DNA of 22,031 nt from an uncultured Porphyromonas sp. (GTDB lineage Bacteria > Bacteroidota > Bacteroidia > Bacteroidales > Porphyromonadaceae): assembly GCA_902465775.1 (NCBI GenBank), contig CABQOJ010000004.1, positions 1 through 22,031 on the forward strand. The letters run 5' to 3'. The notes below the pieces were generated by a model, which did no database searches, had not been told where the DNA came from, and saw nothing but the letters and a program-made list of their open reading frames with translations. This document shows, piece by piece, positions 6,763-14,025 of the stretch (position 1 is its first letter; each line of letters starts with the position of its first letter). Both the position numbers and the translations under genes were made by a program.

Positions 6763-7791
6763 TTACCTCCCTTCGCAAAAGGTTGTGATAGCCTCCAGGA
6801 GCTTTGCATTGTCTACCGCATCACGAGCGGTGATACGGATCATCTCGCCCTTGACTCCTCGCTGCGTGGTCGCATCGTAGACCGCAATGTTGTGCTCCTC
6901 CAGCAGATACTTGATGAGCTCAGCAGCCGTAGCGCAGTGTATCTGCACGAGGAAGAATGGCGCATCGCTCGGCATCACCTCGATACCATCTATCTGGCGC
7001 AGCTTAGTCTCCAGCTCGAGCGCGTTGCGCTGCCACTTGCGTATCGGAAGGGTAAACTGTGCGGGGTGGATCAAGATATACTTCGCCACCTCGACCGCCA
7101 TCGTGCTGACCGACCACGGGTCGATCACCTTCTGGATCTCCTTGACGACCTTCTTGTCGGCCGTTATATAGCCGATGCGCAGACCAGGCAGGCCGTACGT
7201 CTGTGTGAACGAACTGACGAAGATAATGTTGGGGTGGCTCTTCACATCGCTCAGCGTAAGCGTCGACTGCGTCGTAAAGGTCGCATAGGACTGGTCCACG
7301 ATGAAGGAGACCTGTGGGTGTGCCTTGATAAGCTCCAGCAGCTCAGCCCGTGAGCGAAAGCGTCCCGTCGAGCTATTGGGCGAGCAAATCCAGCAAAACT
7401 CCTCTCCCTCGAGCTTGATCTCCTGCGTCTCCACATCCTCAGGAATATAGGTCAGCTGCCAGCCATAGCGCTTGGCCGCTAGCTCATAGTGCTGATACGA
7501 AGGCACCAAGATAGCGCCACGCCGCCCCGCAAAAGCCTCCGCAATCGTGTAGAAGCCAGCCGTACGACCTGGTGTGATGACTATATTGTCCGCATGTAGC
7601 TCATTACGCTTGGCGATCATCGTGCGAAGCGTCTTGTAGTCAGGCTCAGGATAGTAGCGCATCATCTCGACCATCTGGTCATTGAGGTGCTCAGCAAGCT
7701 TCGTCAGCTCGGGGGCAAACCATGAGGCGGTGTCAAACTGTAAGGGTGGACAGACCGTATTTGTCGTCTGGGTGGGATTCTTCTTGATCAT
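6763..7791 (-). CDS. Fold-type-I aminotransferase homologue lacking the PLP lysine
   Basis: The protein resembles the HisC/CobD group of class I/II aminotransferases. The start is taken at ATG 7789-7791 (342 residues); an earlier in-frame ATG at 7857 would overlap the upstream gene. Family landmarks are the YYPEP motif at 46-50, SPNSSTG at 137-143 (usually NPNNPTG), DQSYATF at 166-172 (usually DEAY), the Arg in GLRIGY at 203-208 and the carboxylate-binding Arg in MIRIT. At the site where the family has SF(S/T)K, this protein reads SFTQTYG: Q197, codon CAG at 7201-7203, replaces the lysine that forms the Schiff base with pyridoxal phosphate. A normal transaminase reaction is therefore doubtful. 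It starts 28 bases after the GH3 gene and is probably co-transcribed. A regulatory or binding role, or another lysine taking over, are open options. Confidence 0.82.
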   Translation of the reverse strand: MIKKNPTQTTNTVCPPLQFDTASWFAPELTKLAEHLNDQMVEMMRYYPEPDYKTLRTMIAKRNELHADNIVITPGRTAGFYTIAEAFAGRRGAILVPSYQHYELAAKRYGWQLTYIPEDVETQEIKLEGEEFCWICSPNSSTGRFRSRAELLELIKAHPQVSFIVDQSYATFTTQSTLTLSDVKSHPNIIFVSSFTQTYGLPGLRIGYITADKKVVKEIQKVIDPWSVSTMAVEVAKYILIHPAQFTLPIRKWQRNALELETKLRQIDGIEVMPSDAPFFLVQIHCATAAELIKYLLEEHNIAVYDATTQRGVKGEMIRITARDAVDNAKLLEAITTFCEGR

Positions 7792-7819
7792 ACTACGCTT
7801 GTTTAGACAGCTGTGAATG

Positions 7820-9061
7820 TTATTTCTTAGATACTTTGTTCTGTAGGTACTTAGCAAAAGAGACTAGCTCTGGCGTATGCAGCGCCTCGTAGAGCTCCTC
7901 CTTATTATATAGTGGTCTCTCGCTCGTCTCGCCCGCATGGAGTAGGAGCTTGTAGCAGAGGACACGCAGACAGCGATCCTGGATCGTCTCCGCCGAGAGC
8001 GTGCCCGCACGATAAGCCGAGAGTAGCTCCTGGTAGCTTGCTAGCGGATCTAGGGGACCTAGGAGCAGATCGTTGCCCGCTAGGATGGCAGCCACAGATA
8101 TAGGCAAACCCTCCGCACGCTGCACCCCTCGCATCTCTAGACCATCAGTAAAAATGAGCCCCTTGAAGCCCAACTGCTCACGCAGTAGCCTCGTCACGAC
8201 AGCGTGGCTCAGTGAAGTGGGACAAGTCACGTCAGGCTCCAGAGCTGGCACCGAGAGATGCGCTACCATGATGCCCCCGAGTCCAGCCTCTATGTAGGCG
8301 CGAAAGGGGGCTAGCTCCACCCGTTCGAGCTCCTCTAGACTACCCGACACGGTGGGGAGAGTCTTGTGCGAATCCTTGTCCGTATTGCCATGCCCCGGGA
8401 AGTGCTTAGCGACCGACAGCACCCCGCCATCCTCCAGCCCTCTCGCTAAGGCTAAGCCATGCGAAATGACAATGTCCGGCGTAGCGCCTAGGCTACGGGT
8501 ACCGATGACTGGGTTCTTCGGATTATTATTGACATCCAGCACTGGCGCAAAGCTCACGTGAATGCCCATCACACGGCACTGCTGCGCCATATGTTGTCCG
8601 AGCGTGTACATTTCCTCAGGCGTGCAGTGGTCTGCCAGGAACTTCATACGCGGATAGCGTATAGTCCCCTGCAGACGCATCGCCAGCCCCCACTCCGCAT
8701 CAGCCGTGATCAGTAGCGGGATGCGAGAGCGCTCCTGAAGAAGATGCGTAAGCCGATATTGATCGTAAGGCTCCCCCTTGCGAAAGAGGATACCCCCAGG
8801 ATGAATCTGGTCTATGAGCCGCAGATAGCGCTCACGCGAAGCCGAATCATAGCGAGGCTCCCAGATCGGGATGATCAGTTGACCGATCTGCTCCTCGATG
8901 GTGAGCGTGCTAAGCCAGTCACTAGCCGCACGAACGAGCGAGTCCGAGGCACGCTCGCTCATCGGCACAAGGTGCGTAGGCAACTGCTGTGCTGTGGTAC
9001 TCCCACCAGCACAACTAACCAGCAAGCCCAGCGACATACCGACCATGGCAAGGCATCTCAT
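7820..9061 (-). CDS. GH3 family beta-N-acetylhexosaminidase-like lipoprotein
   Basis: A glycoside hydrolase family 3 enzyme of the NagZ-like branch, expected to remove terminal N-acetylglucosamine from glycans or peptidoglycan fragments. The start is taken at ATG 9059-9061 (413 residues): it follows a purine-rich AGGGGG, and the next residues are a lipoprotein signal peptide with lipobox LVSC (C17). A longer in-frame start at 9130 puts basic residues ahead of the signal and coincides with the predicted transcription start. The TIM barrel fills the rest: KHFPGHG at 219-225, the D-S-H acid/base loop at 230-232, and nucleophile D306 in FTDGLEM. There is no C-terminal serine-hydrolase-like domain as found in some larger Bacteroidota relatives. 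Probable site is the periplasm or outer membrane. The aminotransferase homologue follows in the same unit. Confidence 0.88.
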   Translation of the reverse strand: MRCLAMVGMSLGLLVSCAGGSTTAQQLPTHLVPMSERASDSLVRAASDWLSTLTIEEQIGQLIIPIWEPRYDSASRERYLRLIDQIHPGGILFRKGEPYDQYRLTHLLQERSRIPLLITADAEWGLAMRLQGTIRYPRMKFLADHCTPEEMYTLGQHMAQQCRVMGIHVSFAPVLDVNNNPKNPVIGTRSLGATPDIVISHGLALARGLEDGGVLSVAKHFPGHGNTDKDSHKTLPTVSGSLEELERVELAPFRAYIEAGLGGIMVAHLSVPALEPDVTCPTSLSHAVVTRLLREQLGFKGLIFTDGLEMRGVQRAEGLPISVAAILAGNDLLLGPLDPLASYQELLSAYRAGTLSAETIQDRCLRVLCYKLLLHAGETSERPLYNKEELYEALHTPELVSFAKYLQNKVSKK

Positions 9062-9134
9062 CAGCCCCCTGCCTTGTAACTCTTCGCTGAGCGAAACGAA
9101 CCAACGCTCTAACCGCTTCGTATACTTCATACTG

Positions 9135-9142
9135 CAAAGATA
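9135..9142 (-). promoter_or_regulatory. -7 element of the GH3 gene promoter
   Basis: TATCTTTG on the minus strand is a full match to the Bacteroidota -7 consensus. The -33 position holds a poor match (GTG around 9163-9165). Transcription would begin near 9129, which argues for the downstream ATG at 9061 and leaves a leader of about 68 bases. The heptamer array at 9172-9213 begins about 30 bases upstream of this element. Confidence 0.6.
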
Positions 9143-9171
9143 AGCTTATCTGCGCAAAGGCACACATATTT

Positions 9172-9213
9172 GGTTAGAGGTTAGGGGCTAGAGATTAGAA
9201 GTTAGAGGTTAGA
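9172..9213 (-). repeat. Six tandem 7-base repeats (TCTAACC on the minus strand)
   Basis: Six unbroken 7-base units are visible on the plus strand: GGTTAGA, GGTTAGG, GGCTAGA, GATTAGA, AGTTAGA and GGTTAGA. On the minus strand, the coding direction of the GH3 gene, they read as variants of TCTAACC. The array ends about 29 bases before the GH3 -7 element. The same heptamer occurs upstream of the gene at 16910 in the same relative orientation. Confidence 0.9.
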
Positions 9214-9218
9214 GGGTC

Positions 9219-9245
9219 CACTAGTGGCACTAGTGTCACTAGCTA
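9219..9245 (-). repeat. Three tandem 9-base CTAG-core repeats
   Basis: The units CACTAGTGG, CACTAGTGT and CACTAGCTA follow each other in exact 9-base phase. In the orientation of the GH3 gene they correspond to CTAGTGNNN units lying just upstream of the heptamers. A longer array of the same 9-mer is at 16768-16830, again placed outside its heptamers relative to the promoter it serves. Confidence 0.88.
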
Positions 9246-9300
9246 GCTGTCAGCCGCTAATCGCCAAGGACTACCTCTACTCTCGAGAAAACCTCTGATT

Positions 9301-9460
9301 TCTTCGGAGGAGTTTTTGATTCTCCACCGAGGAACGAATCATTTCTTCGGAAGAACGAAATGAAACTTCGGAGGAATGAAATGAAACTTCGGAGGAATTG
9401 GTCGGTTCCTCCGCTGGAACTGGCGAGTTCCTCGGTTGGAACCAGAAAGTTCCAAGGGGG
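9301..9460. repeat. CTTCGGAGGAA / CCGAGGAA repeat-rich intergenic block
   Basis: Two identical 21-base units sit head to tail at 9357-9377 and 9378-9398; each contains GAAACTTCGGAGGAA. Around them are degenerate relatives (TTCGGAAGAAC, CCGAGGAACGAA) and alternating GGAAC/GTTCC words. A 22-base segment at 9376-9397 matches the complement of 16654-16675 at 21 of 22 positions, linking this block to the one on the far side of the LRR operon. Short open frames cross the block but translate to repetitive FRR/FLRS peptides and are not genes. Together with the arrays at 9172-9245 it fills the gene-free gap 9143-9553. Confidence 0.8.
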
Positions 9461-9489
9461 AAACTGTTTTTGGAACTCATATATACCTC

Positions 9490-9530
9490 GCAGACAGGTC
9501 GATGCGAGTGAAGCAATCAACGCTGTCTGC
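9490..9530. other. 8-base inverted repeat downstream of the third LRR gene
   Basis: GCAGACAG at 9490-9497 and CTGTCTGC at 9523-9530 are perfect inverted repeats with a 25-base spacer. It begins 23 bases past the stop of the LRR gene ending at 9554, so it may help end the operon or protect its transcript. No T-run follows on the minus strand, so it is not a classic terminator. Confidence 0.35.
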
Positions 9531-9553
9531 TTAGGTGTCGTCTCGGATAGAGC

Positions 9554-12136
9554 CTATCTCACGAGTACCTTGTGCGCCTTCCCGTCTATGGATACGATGT
9601 AGGTAGCGTTGGAGAGGTCTCGGATCGTGGTAGCTCGGAGTGGCTCCGTGACGAGGCTAGCGATCACATTGCCAGCGGGATCGTAGACGATGAGGTGGGA
9701 CTCTTGTGGGGTAGTCACCTCAATGGTGTGCGGCGCTGTCGTGATGCGATAGGAGGTCTCGTCGATGGGTTCGATGCTGTTGGGACAGCCAGAGCCGTCG
9801 CCTGTTACATCGACTTTCCAGCCTTTTTGCGTGGCTAGGTCGGTCTTGGCGGTCGCCACCTCGGGATTGCCTGCGATGCGGAGCTCTCCACCGATTACCT
9901 TAGGCAATAACTCGAAGAGCTGATTCATATCGCAGGGCTTGATGGCGCACTTGTCTACCGCTAGGTAGTTTAGCTTGTTGCAACTGCCTAGCGTTAGGCT
10001 CTGGAGCGGGTTCTGAGTCAGCTGCACTTTGGTCAGGCTGGGCGACTCGGGGATCTCCAGTCTGGTGAAGCCGCACTCCATCGCTGAGAATTGTTGTAGT
10101 GCCGAGTTTGGCGCGAAGGTTATCTGCGTGAGATTCGGATTGACGGAGCAGAAGAGGCGGTTGAGCTTCGCACACTTAGAGACATCTAGCTGGGTCAAGA
10201 GATTGGATCCACAAGCAAATCCCTTCAAGCTCTCGCAAGCATCAAGGCTTAGCTTTTTGATCTGGTTATTGGCACAGCTAAACTCTTCGAGCTTCTTGCA
10301 GTTTGACAGGTCAAGCTCCTGAATGCGATTAGTATGACACATGATAAGCGTCGCCCTAGAGAGCTTCGAGAGGTCGAGCTGCTCGATGTTATTGGCACTA
10401 CACTCTAGCTCTTCGATGAGCTTGCAGTGAGAGATGTCTAGGCGATCAATCTTATTTTCGTAGCAGTAGAGATACTGCAGGAAGTTGAGCCCAGTGAGGT
10501 CTAGCACCTTGATCTGATTCTTGCCACAGCTTAGGTCTGCTAGGTAGAGGCTACCACTAACGTTGATGGAGGTGATAGCGTTTTCGTGGCAGTAGAGGGT
10601 GGCTAGGTCAGGATTGTTTGAAGCATCGATAGCAGTGATGGCCTCCCCGTTCTTACTACAGCTGAAGTCGACCACTTTGCTGTGTAGACGCACTGTGCTA
10701 CCTGGGCATGCGATGTGAAACTCTGAGGGCTTGTCGTAGTCGGAGCTGATGAGCATCTTCTGAAAGATGCCTGGAGTCGCTTCTATCCAGACGTAGGAGT
10801 TAGGCTCGTAAACACGCATCGTCACCGTAATGTCGCTCCCGGGCTTGGTCGTTAGCGTGATGACAGGGGTACCCGCAGGGGGAGCCTCCACACCTCCCGA
10901 GGGGCAGCCTGTGTTGTCGCCCTGTACGTCTACCTTCCAGTTTCTCTGCTGAGCAAGTGTCGTGGTAGAGGTGGTGGCACCTGGATTGCTGACGATCGAT
11001 AGATTGCCCTGCTCCTGAGGCGTCGGGAGAGAGCGAAAGAGGTCGTTCAGACTGCAGGCGTCCATGTTGTTTTCATCGGCAGATAGGTGGACGAGAGCTT
11101 TGCAGTCGGTCACATCTAGTGCGGTGAGCTGATTGGCGTATATGGAGAGTCTCTCCAGTGCTGCAAAGCCTGTGAGAGCGATCGAGGAGAGCTTGTTATT
11201 GCTCGCGTTGAGACTGTTGAGGAGCGTGCAACCAGCTATCTGTAGCTGAGTGATCTGATTGTCCGAGCAAGAGAGCGTGGTGAGCGTCGCGCGGGAAGCT
11301 GTGAGGTCGAGCTGGGTGAGTTTATTCTCTGAGCAGTCGACACTCGTGAGCTTAGGTGATAAATGGAGATCCAGAGCGGTCAACTGATTATCGTAAATGT
11401 CCAGGTCCTCCAGCAGAGGCAACTTGCTCAGGTCTAGGCTCTGAATCTTATTTTGGTAAGCGGAGAGGACGCTTATCTCATTGGTCGCAGGGAGTGCGAT
11501 GGATGCGATCTGGTTTTCTCCAGCATAGACCGCCTGTAGCTTGAGACAGGCGGAAAGGTCTAGGGCGGTGAGAGCGTTTTGGGCGCAGTTCATCTTCTGT
11601 AGCTTTACCGCACTTGAGAGGGCTAAGGAGGAGAGCTCGTTCTTAAAGCAGGAGAGCTCCTCAAGGGCTGCACAGCCCGACAGATCGAGTGACGTAAGCG
11701 CATTCGTGGCGCAGCTCAGGAGACGAAGCTTCGTGCACCCCTTGACGGACAGCGTGGTGAGCGCATTATCGTTGCAGTAGAGCTGCTCGAGAGAAGTAAA
11801 GTTCGTTGCGTCTAGTCCTGTGATGACCGCTCCATTGGCAGGGCAGCCGAAGATATGGAAGGCGCCATAGATCTTCACTCGCCCAGAGCTGGAGGAGTAC
11901 TTAAAGACTGTCGGCACGGTAGGATTGTCACCAATAGAGAGCGGCGTAAACTGCCCATCTTGTAACTCTATCCAAGCTTGTCGTGCGTCAGATCTCGCTA
12001 TGAGACCAAACTGAAACTCTTCGCCAGGCTGTACCTCTAGCGTGATATGCTTCGTTCCCGTCGGGGGAACACTCTGCCCCCACATCATGGATGTGGCGAG
12101 CAGAGTGAGTATGAGTAGGAGAGCTTTCTTTGTCAT
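9554..12136 (-). CDS. Secreted two-module LRR protein with T9SS sorting domain
   Basis: The 860-residue protein starts with a signal peptide (1-20, cut likely before QS). It holds two homologous modules: 24-412 and 422-784. Each begins with a beta-sandwich-like segment (ITLEV.PGEEF and ITLTTKPGSDI), continues with internalin-like repeats of about 20-21 residues with a C/A-x-x-N pattern (LSCATNALTSLDLSGC, LYCHENAITSINV), and ends with an NDLF/NQLF..LP segment and WKVDV.GD..GCP. The last 70 residues (790-860) form a type A T9SS sorting domain: PAGNVIASL, then ATYIVSIDGKAHKVLVR. It is expected to cross the outer membrane through T9SS and be anchored on the surface or released. Its role is probably protein or host-surface binding, by analogy with other LRR proteins. 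It is third in its operon, 29 bases after the previous gene. Confidence 0.9.
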   Translation of the reverse strand: MTKKALLLILTLLATSMMWGQSVPPTGTKHITLEVQPGEEFQFGLIARSDARQAWIELQDGQFTPLSIGDNPTVPTVFKYSSSSGRVKIYGAFHIFGCPANGAVITGLDATNFTSLEQLYCNDNALTTLSVKGCTKLRLLSCATNALTSLDLSGCAALEELSCFKNELSSLALSSAVKLQKMNCAQNALTALDLSACLKLQAVYAGENQIASIALPATNEISVLSAYQNKIQSLDLSKLPLLEDLDIYDNQLTALDLHLSPKLTSVDCSENKLTQLDLTASRATLTTLSCSDNQITQLQIAGCTLLNSLNASNNKLSSIALTGFAALERLSIYANQLTALDVTDCKALVHLSADENNMDACSLNDLFRSLPTPQEQGNLSIVSNPGATTSTTTLAQQRNWKVDVQGDNTGCPSGGVEAPPAGTPVITLTTKPGSDITVTMRVYEPNSYVWIEATPGIFQKMLISSDYDKPSEFHIACPGSTVRLHSKVVDFSCSKNGEAITAIDASNNPDLATLYCHENAITSINVSGSLYLADLSCGKNQIKVLDLTGLNFLQYLYCYENKIDRLDISHCKLIEELECSANNIEQLDLSKLSRATLIMCHTNRIQELDLSNCKKLEEFSCANNQIKKLSLDACESLKGFACGSNLLTQLDVSKCAKLNRLFCSVNPNLTQITFAPNSALQQFSAMECGFTRLEIPESPSLTKVQLTQNPLQSLTLGSCNKLNYLAVDKCAIKPCDMNQLFELLPKVIGGELRIAGNPEVATAKTDLATQKGWKVDVTGDGSGCPNSIEPIDETSYRITTAPHTIEVTTPQESHLIVYDPAGNVIASLVTEPLRATTIRDLSNATYIVSIDGKAHKVLVR

Positions 12137-12165
12137 GGCTTCGTCTATTGATTATACTGATAGAT

Positions 12166-14025
12166 CTAGCGTACGAGGAGGGACGCCGTGGCGTAGCTCC
12201 CGTCCGCTCTATTGAGCAGTACGACATACTTGCCAGTCGCTAGGGAGAGCGCCAGTGAAGTTGCTCCAGAAGGCTCGAGACGAGCAACGACAGCGCCCGA
12301 GAGGTCCACGATCATGAGCGACGTGACGGAGAGCGCACTCTCTAGGTGAAGCTGCTGCGCCTCGCTGTCGTAGTAGACGCGTAGGTCGTCTGCGATGGAG
12401 GCGGGCGTGTTGATGCCGTTGAAGTAACCGTCGACCGTTAGTTCCCAAAAGCCTGATCGGAGTGTCGGCTGCAGGTCGTCAGACTCCACCCCTTCGCCAT
12501 CGTCGGCCCGTAGCGCCGAGCGTGGCTGTGTGCTACCCATCTTACCACTCGTGATGAGGCATACGTAGCGGCAAGCGTCCTCTTTGGAGACCCCTTGGAG
12601 CGTTAGCTTAGCCTCATTAGCGTTGGGGACAGGCTGTAGTGTGGTCATATTGTACCACCGATAGTGTTCGTCGCCGATGAGCGAGCCGGGATAGGTCGCG
12701 TCAAAGGTAACGTTGCTACCTGACTTGACGCTCTCCTTATGAAGCTCACTGTAAGCTTGCTGCATGCCAAAGCGGAAGATGCAGTCTTTGTTTTTGATGA
12801 ATCGATCCCACGCCTTAAAGTCCGCAAAGGAGAAGCGACAACTTCGTATGTCGATCATGTCTAGGTTCTTGAGCTTCTTGTAGATCGCTGGCACGCTACC
12901 TGAGAGGTTGTTGTTTCTCAGGGAAATCTTGCCCAGCGTCGTCGCACCCTGCCACGTAGCGGGGATGGCGCCTGTGAACTGGTTGTAGCCTAGATCCAAG
13001 TACCAGAGCTTCGTCGGCAGCACTTGTGGCAATGGACCCGTGAACTGGTTGTGATCGGCAAAGAAAGCTTCGCAACTCTCCATCGTGCCTAAGTCCTGTG
13101 GCAGAGGGCCTGTGAACTTATTGTTGGCACAGGAGAAGCGCTGCAGGCGAGGTAGCATCACGACGCTCTCGGGGAAGGGGCCTGTGAACTGATTGTCGTT
13201 GAGGTAGAGTCGTCCCGGCTCCGTAACGCCCATACCCAGATCTAGAGGCATCCCTAAGTTGATGAGGGAACTCAGATCTGGTATCTCACCGCTCATCTTA
13301 TTATTTTGGACAGAGAGGATCTGTAGGTCGGCACACTCACTGATAGAAGCAGGTATAGAGCCCGTCAGCTGATTGAAGGAAAGCTCTAGAACCTGCAGAT
13401 TGCGACAGAGACCGATCTGCTCGGGTAGCTGACCAGAGAGATTGGAGTAGGAAGCATCGATATACTCTAGCTGAGGCATCTTAGAGATGTCAGGCAGCGT
13501 GCCGGTCACCTCGGAGATCACATTGCCTTTGGCATCCTTATTATAGAAGTTTGCCAAGTGTAGGATCTTCAGATTGACCAGCTTATCTAAGTTAGGCAGC
13601 TGGCCCATCCATAGATTGGTACTGAGCGTGAGTCCCTCTAGCTTAGTCATTTCGCCAAGCGCCTCGGGAATAGGTCCCGAGAGCTTATTATTGGACAACC
13701 CCAAGAGTCGTAGCTCGGGGAATGCGGTGAAAAAGCTTTTCGGCAGTTGTCCCGTCAGTCCGACCCCGTCGAGAGCAATGCCCTGTACGTGTCCGCTTTG
13801 GATGATTACGCCAGCGTACTTCTCTGGACCTGAGGCAGCACGCCAGTTGTACCCCTCAGCCCAACCCGTGCCACCGCACTGGTCGTAGATCTCGAGGAGT
13901 GCCTTCTGCTCCGATGCAGGGATGACGCTCTGAGCTTGTAGCGAGGAGCTAGTGCTCCCCCAGCCGAAAAGGAGGAGGAGACTAGCTAGTATGATCGTAT
14001 AGAGTCGTGATTGCTTAGCGTACAT
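12166..14025 (-). CDS. Secreted plant-type LRR protein with Ig-like and T9SS sorting domains
   Basis: I place the start at ATG 14023-14025 (619 residues), because the signal peptide (about 1-31, ending LQA) begins there and because this ATG overlaps the preceding gene's stop by 11 bases. A longer frame from 14088 lies inside that gene. After an N-cap containing GGTGWAEGYNW come about a dozen repeats of the plant-like type at about 78-395, with N-x-x-(S/T)G-x-(I/L)P (SNNKLSGPIP, NNKFTGPLP, YNQFTGAIP). An Ig-like segment at about 425-498 (C485 and C489 near its end) is followed by a linker and a T9SS sorting domain at about 545-619, ending GKYVVLLNRADGSYATASLLVR-type. The repeats suggest a binding protein on the cell surface; the ligand is unknown. 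Confidence 0.9.
   Translation of the reverse strand: MYAKQSRLYTIILASLLLLFGWGSTSSSLQAQSVIPASEQKALLEIYDQCGGTGWAEGYNWRAASGPEKYAGVIIQSGHVQGIALDGVGLTGQLPKSFFTAFPELRLLGLSNNKLSGPIPEALGEMTKLEGLTLSTNLWMGQLPNLDKLVNLKILHLANFYNKDAKGNVISEVTGTLPDISKMPQLEYIDASYSNLSGQLPEQIGLCRNLQVLELSFNQLTGSIPASISECADLQILSVQNNKMSGEIPDLSSLINLGMPLDLGMGVTEPGRLYLNDNQFTGPFPESVVMLPRLQRFSCANNKFTGPLPQDLGTMESCEAFFADHNQFTGPLPQVLPTKLWYLDLGYNQFTGAIPATWQGATTLGKISLRNNNLSGSVPAIYKKLKNLDMIDIRSCRFSFADFKAWDRFIKNKDCIFRFGMQQAYSELHKESVKSGSNVTFDATYPGSLIGDEHYRWYNMTTLQPVPNANEAKLTLQGVSKEDACRYVCLITSGKMGSTQPRSALRADDGEGVESDDLQPTLRSGFWELTVDGYFNGINTPASIADDLRVYYDSEAQQLHLESALSVTSLMIVDLSGAVVARLEPSGATSLALSLATGKYVVLLNRADGSYATASLLVR

Noticed and set aside
9257..9520. 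Two overlapping minus-strand frames of 87 and 79 residues
   Set aside because: They translate the intergenic repeat block into repetitive FLRSFIS or SSEVSF peptides in more than one frame; no start signal or family match.
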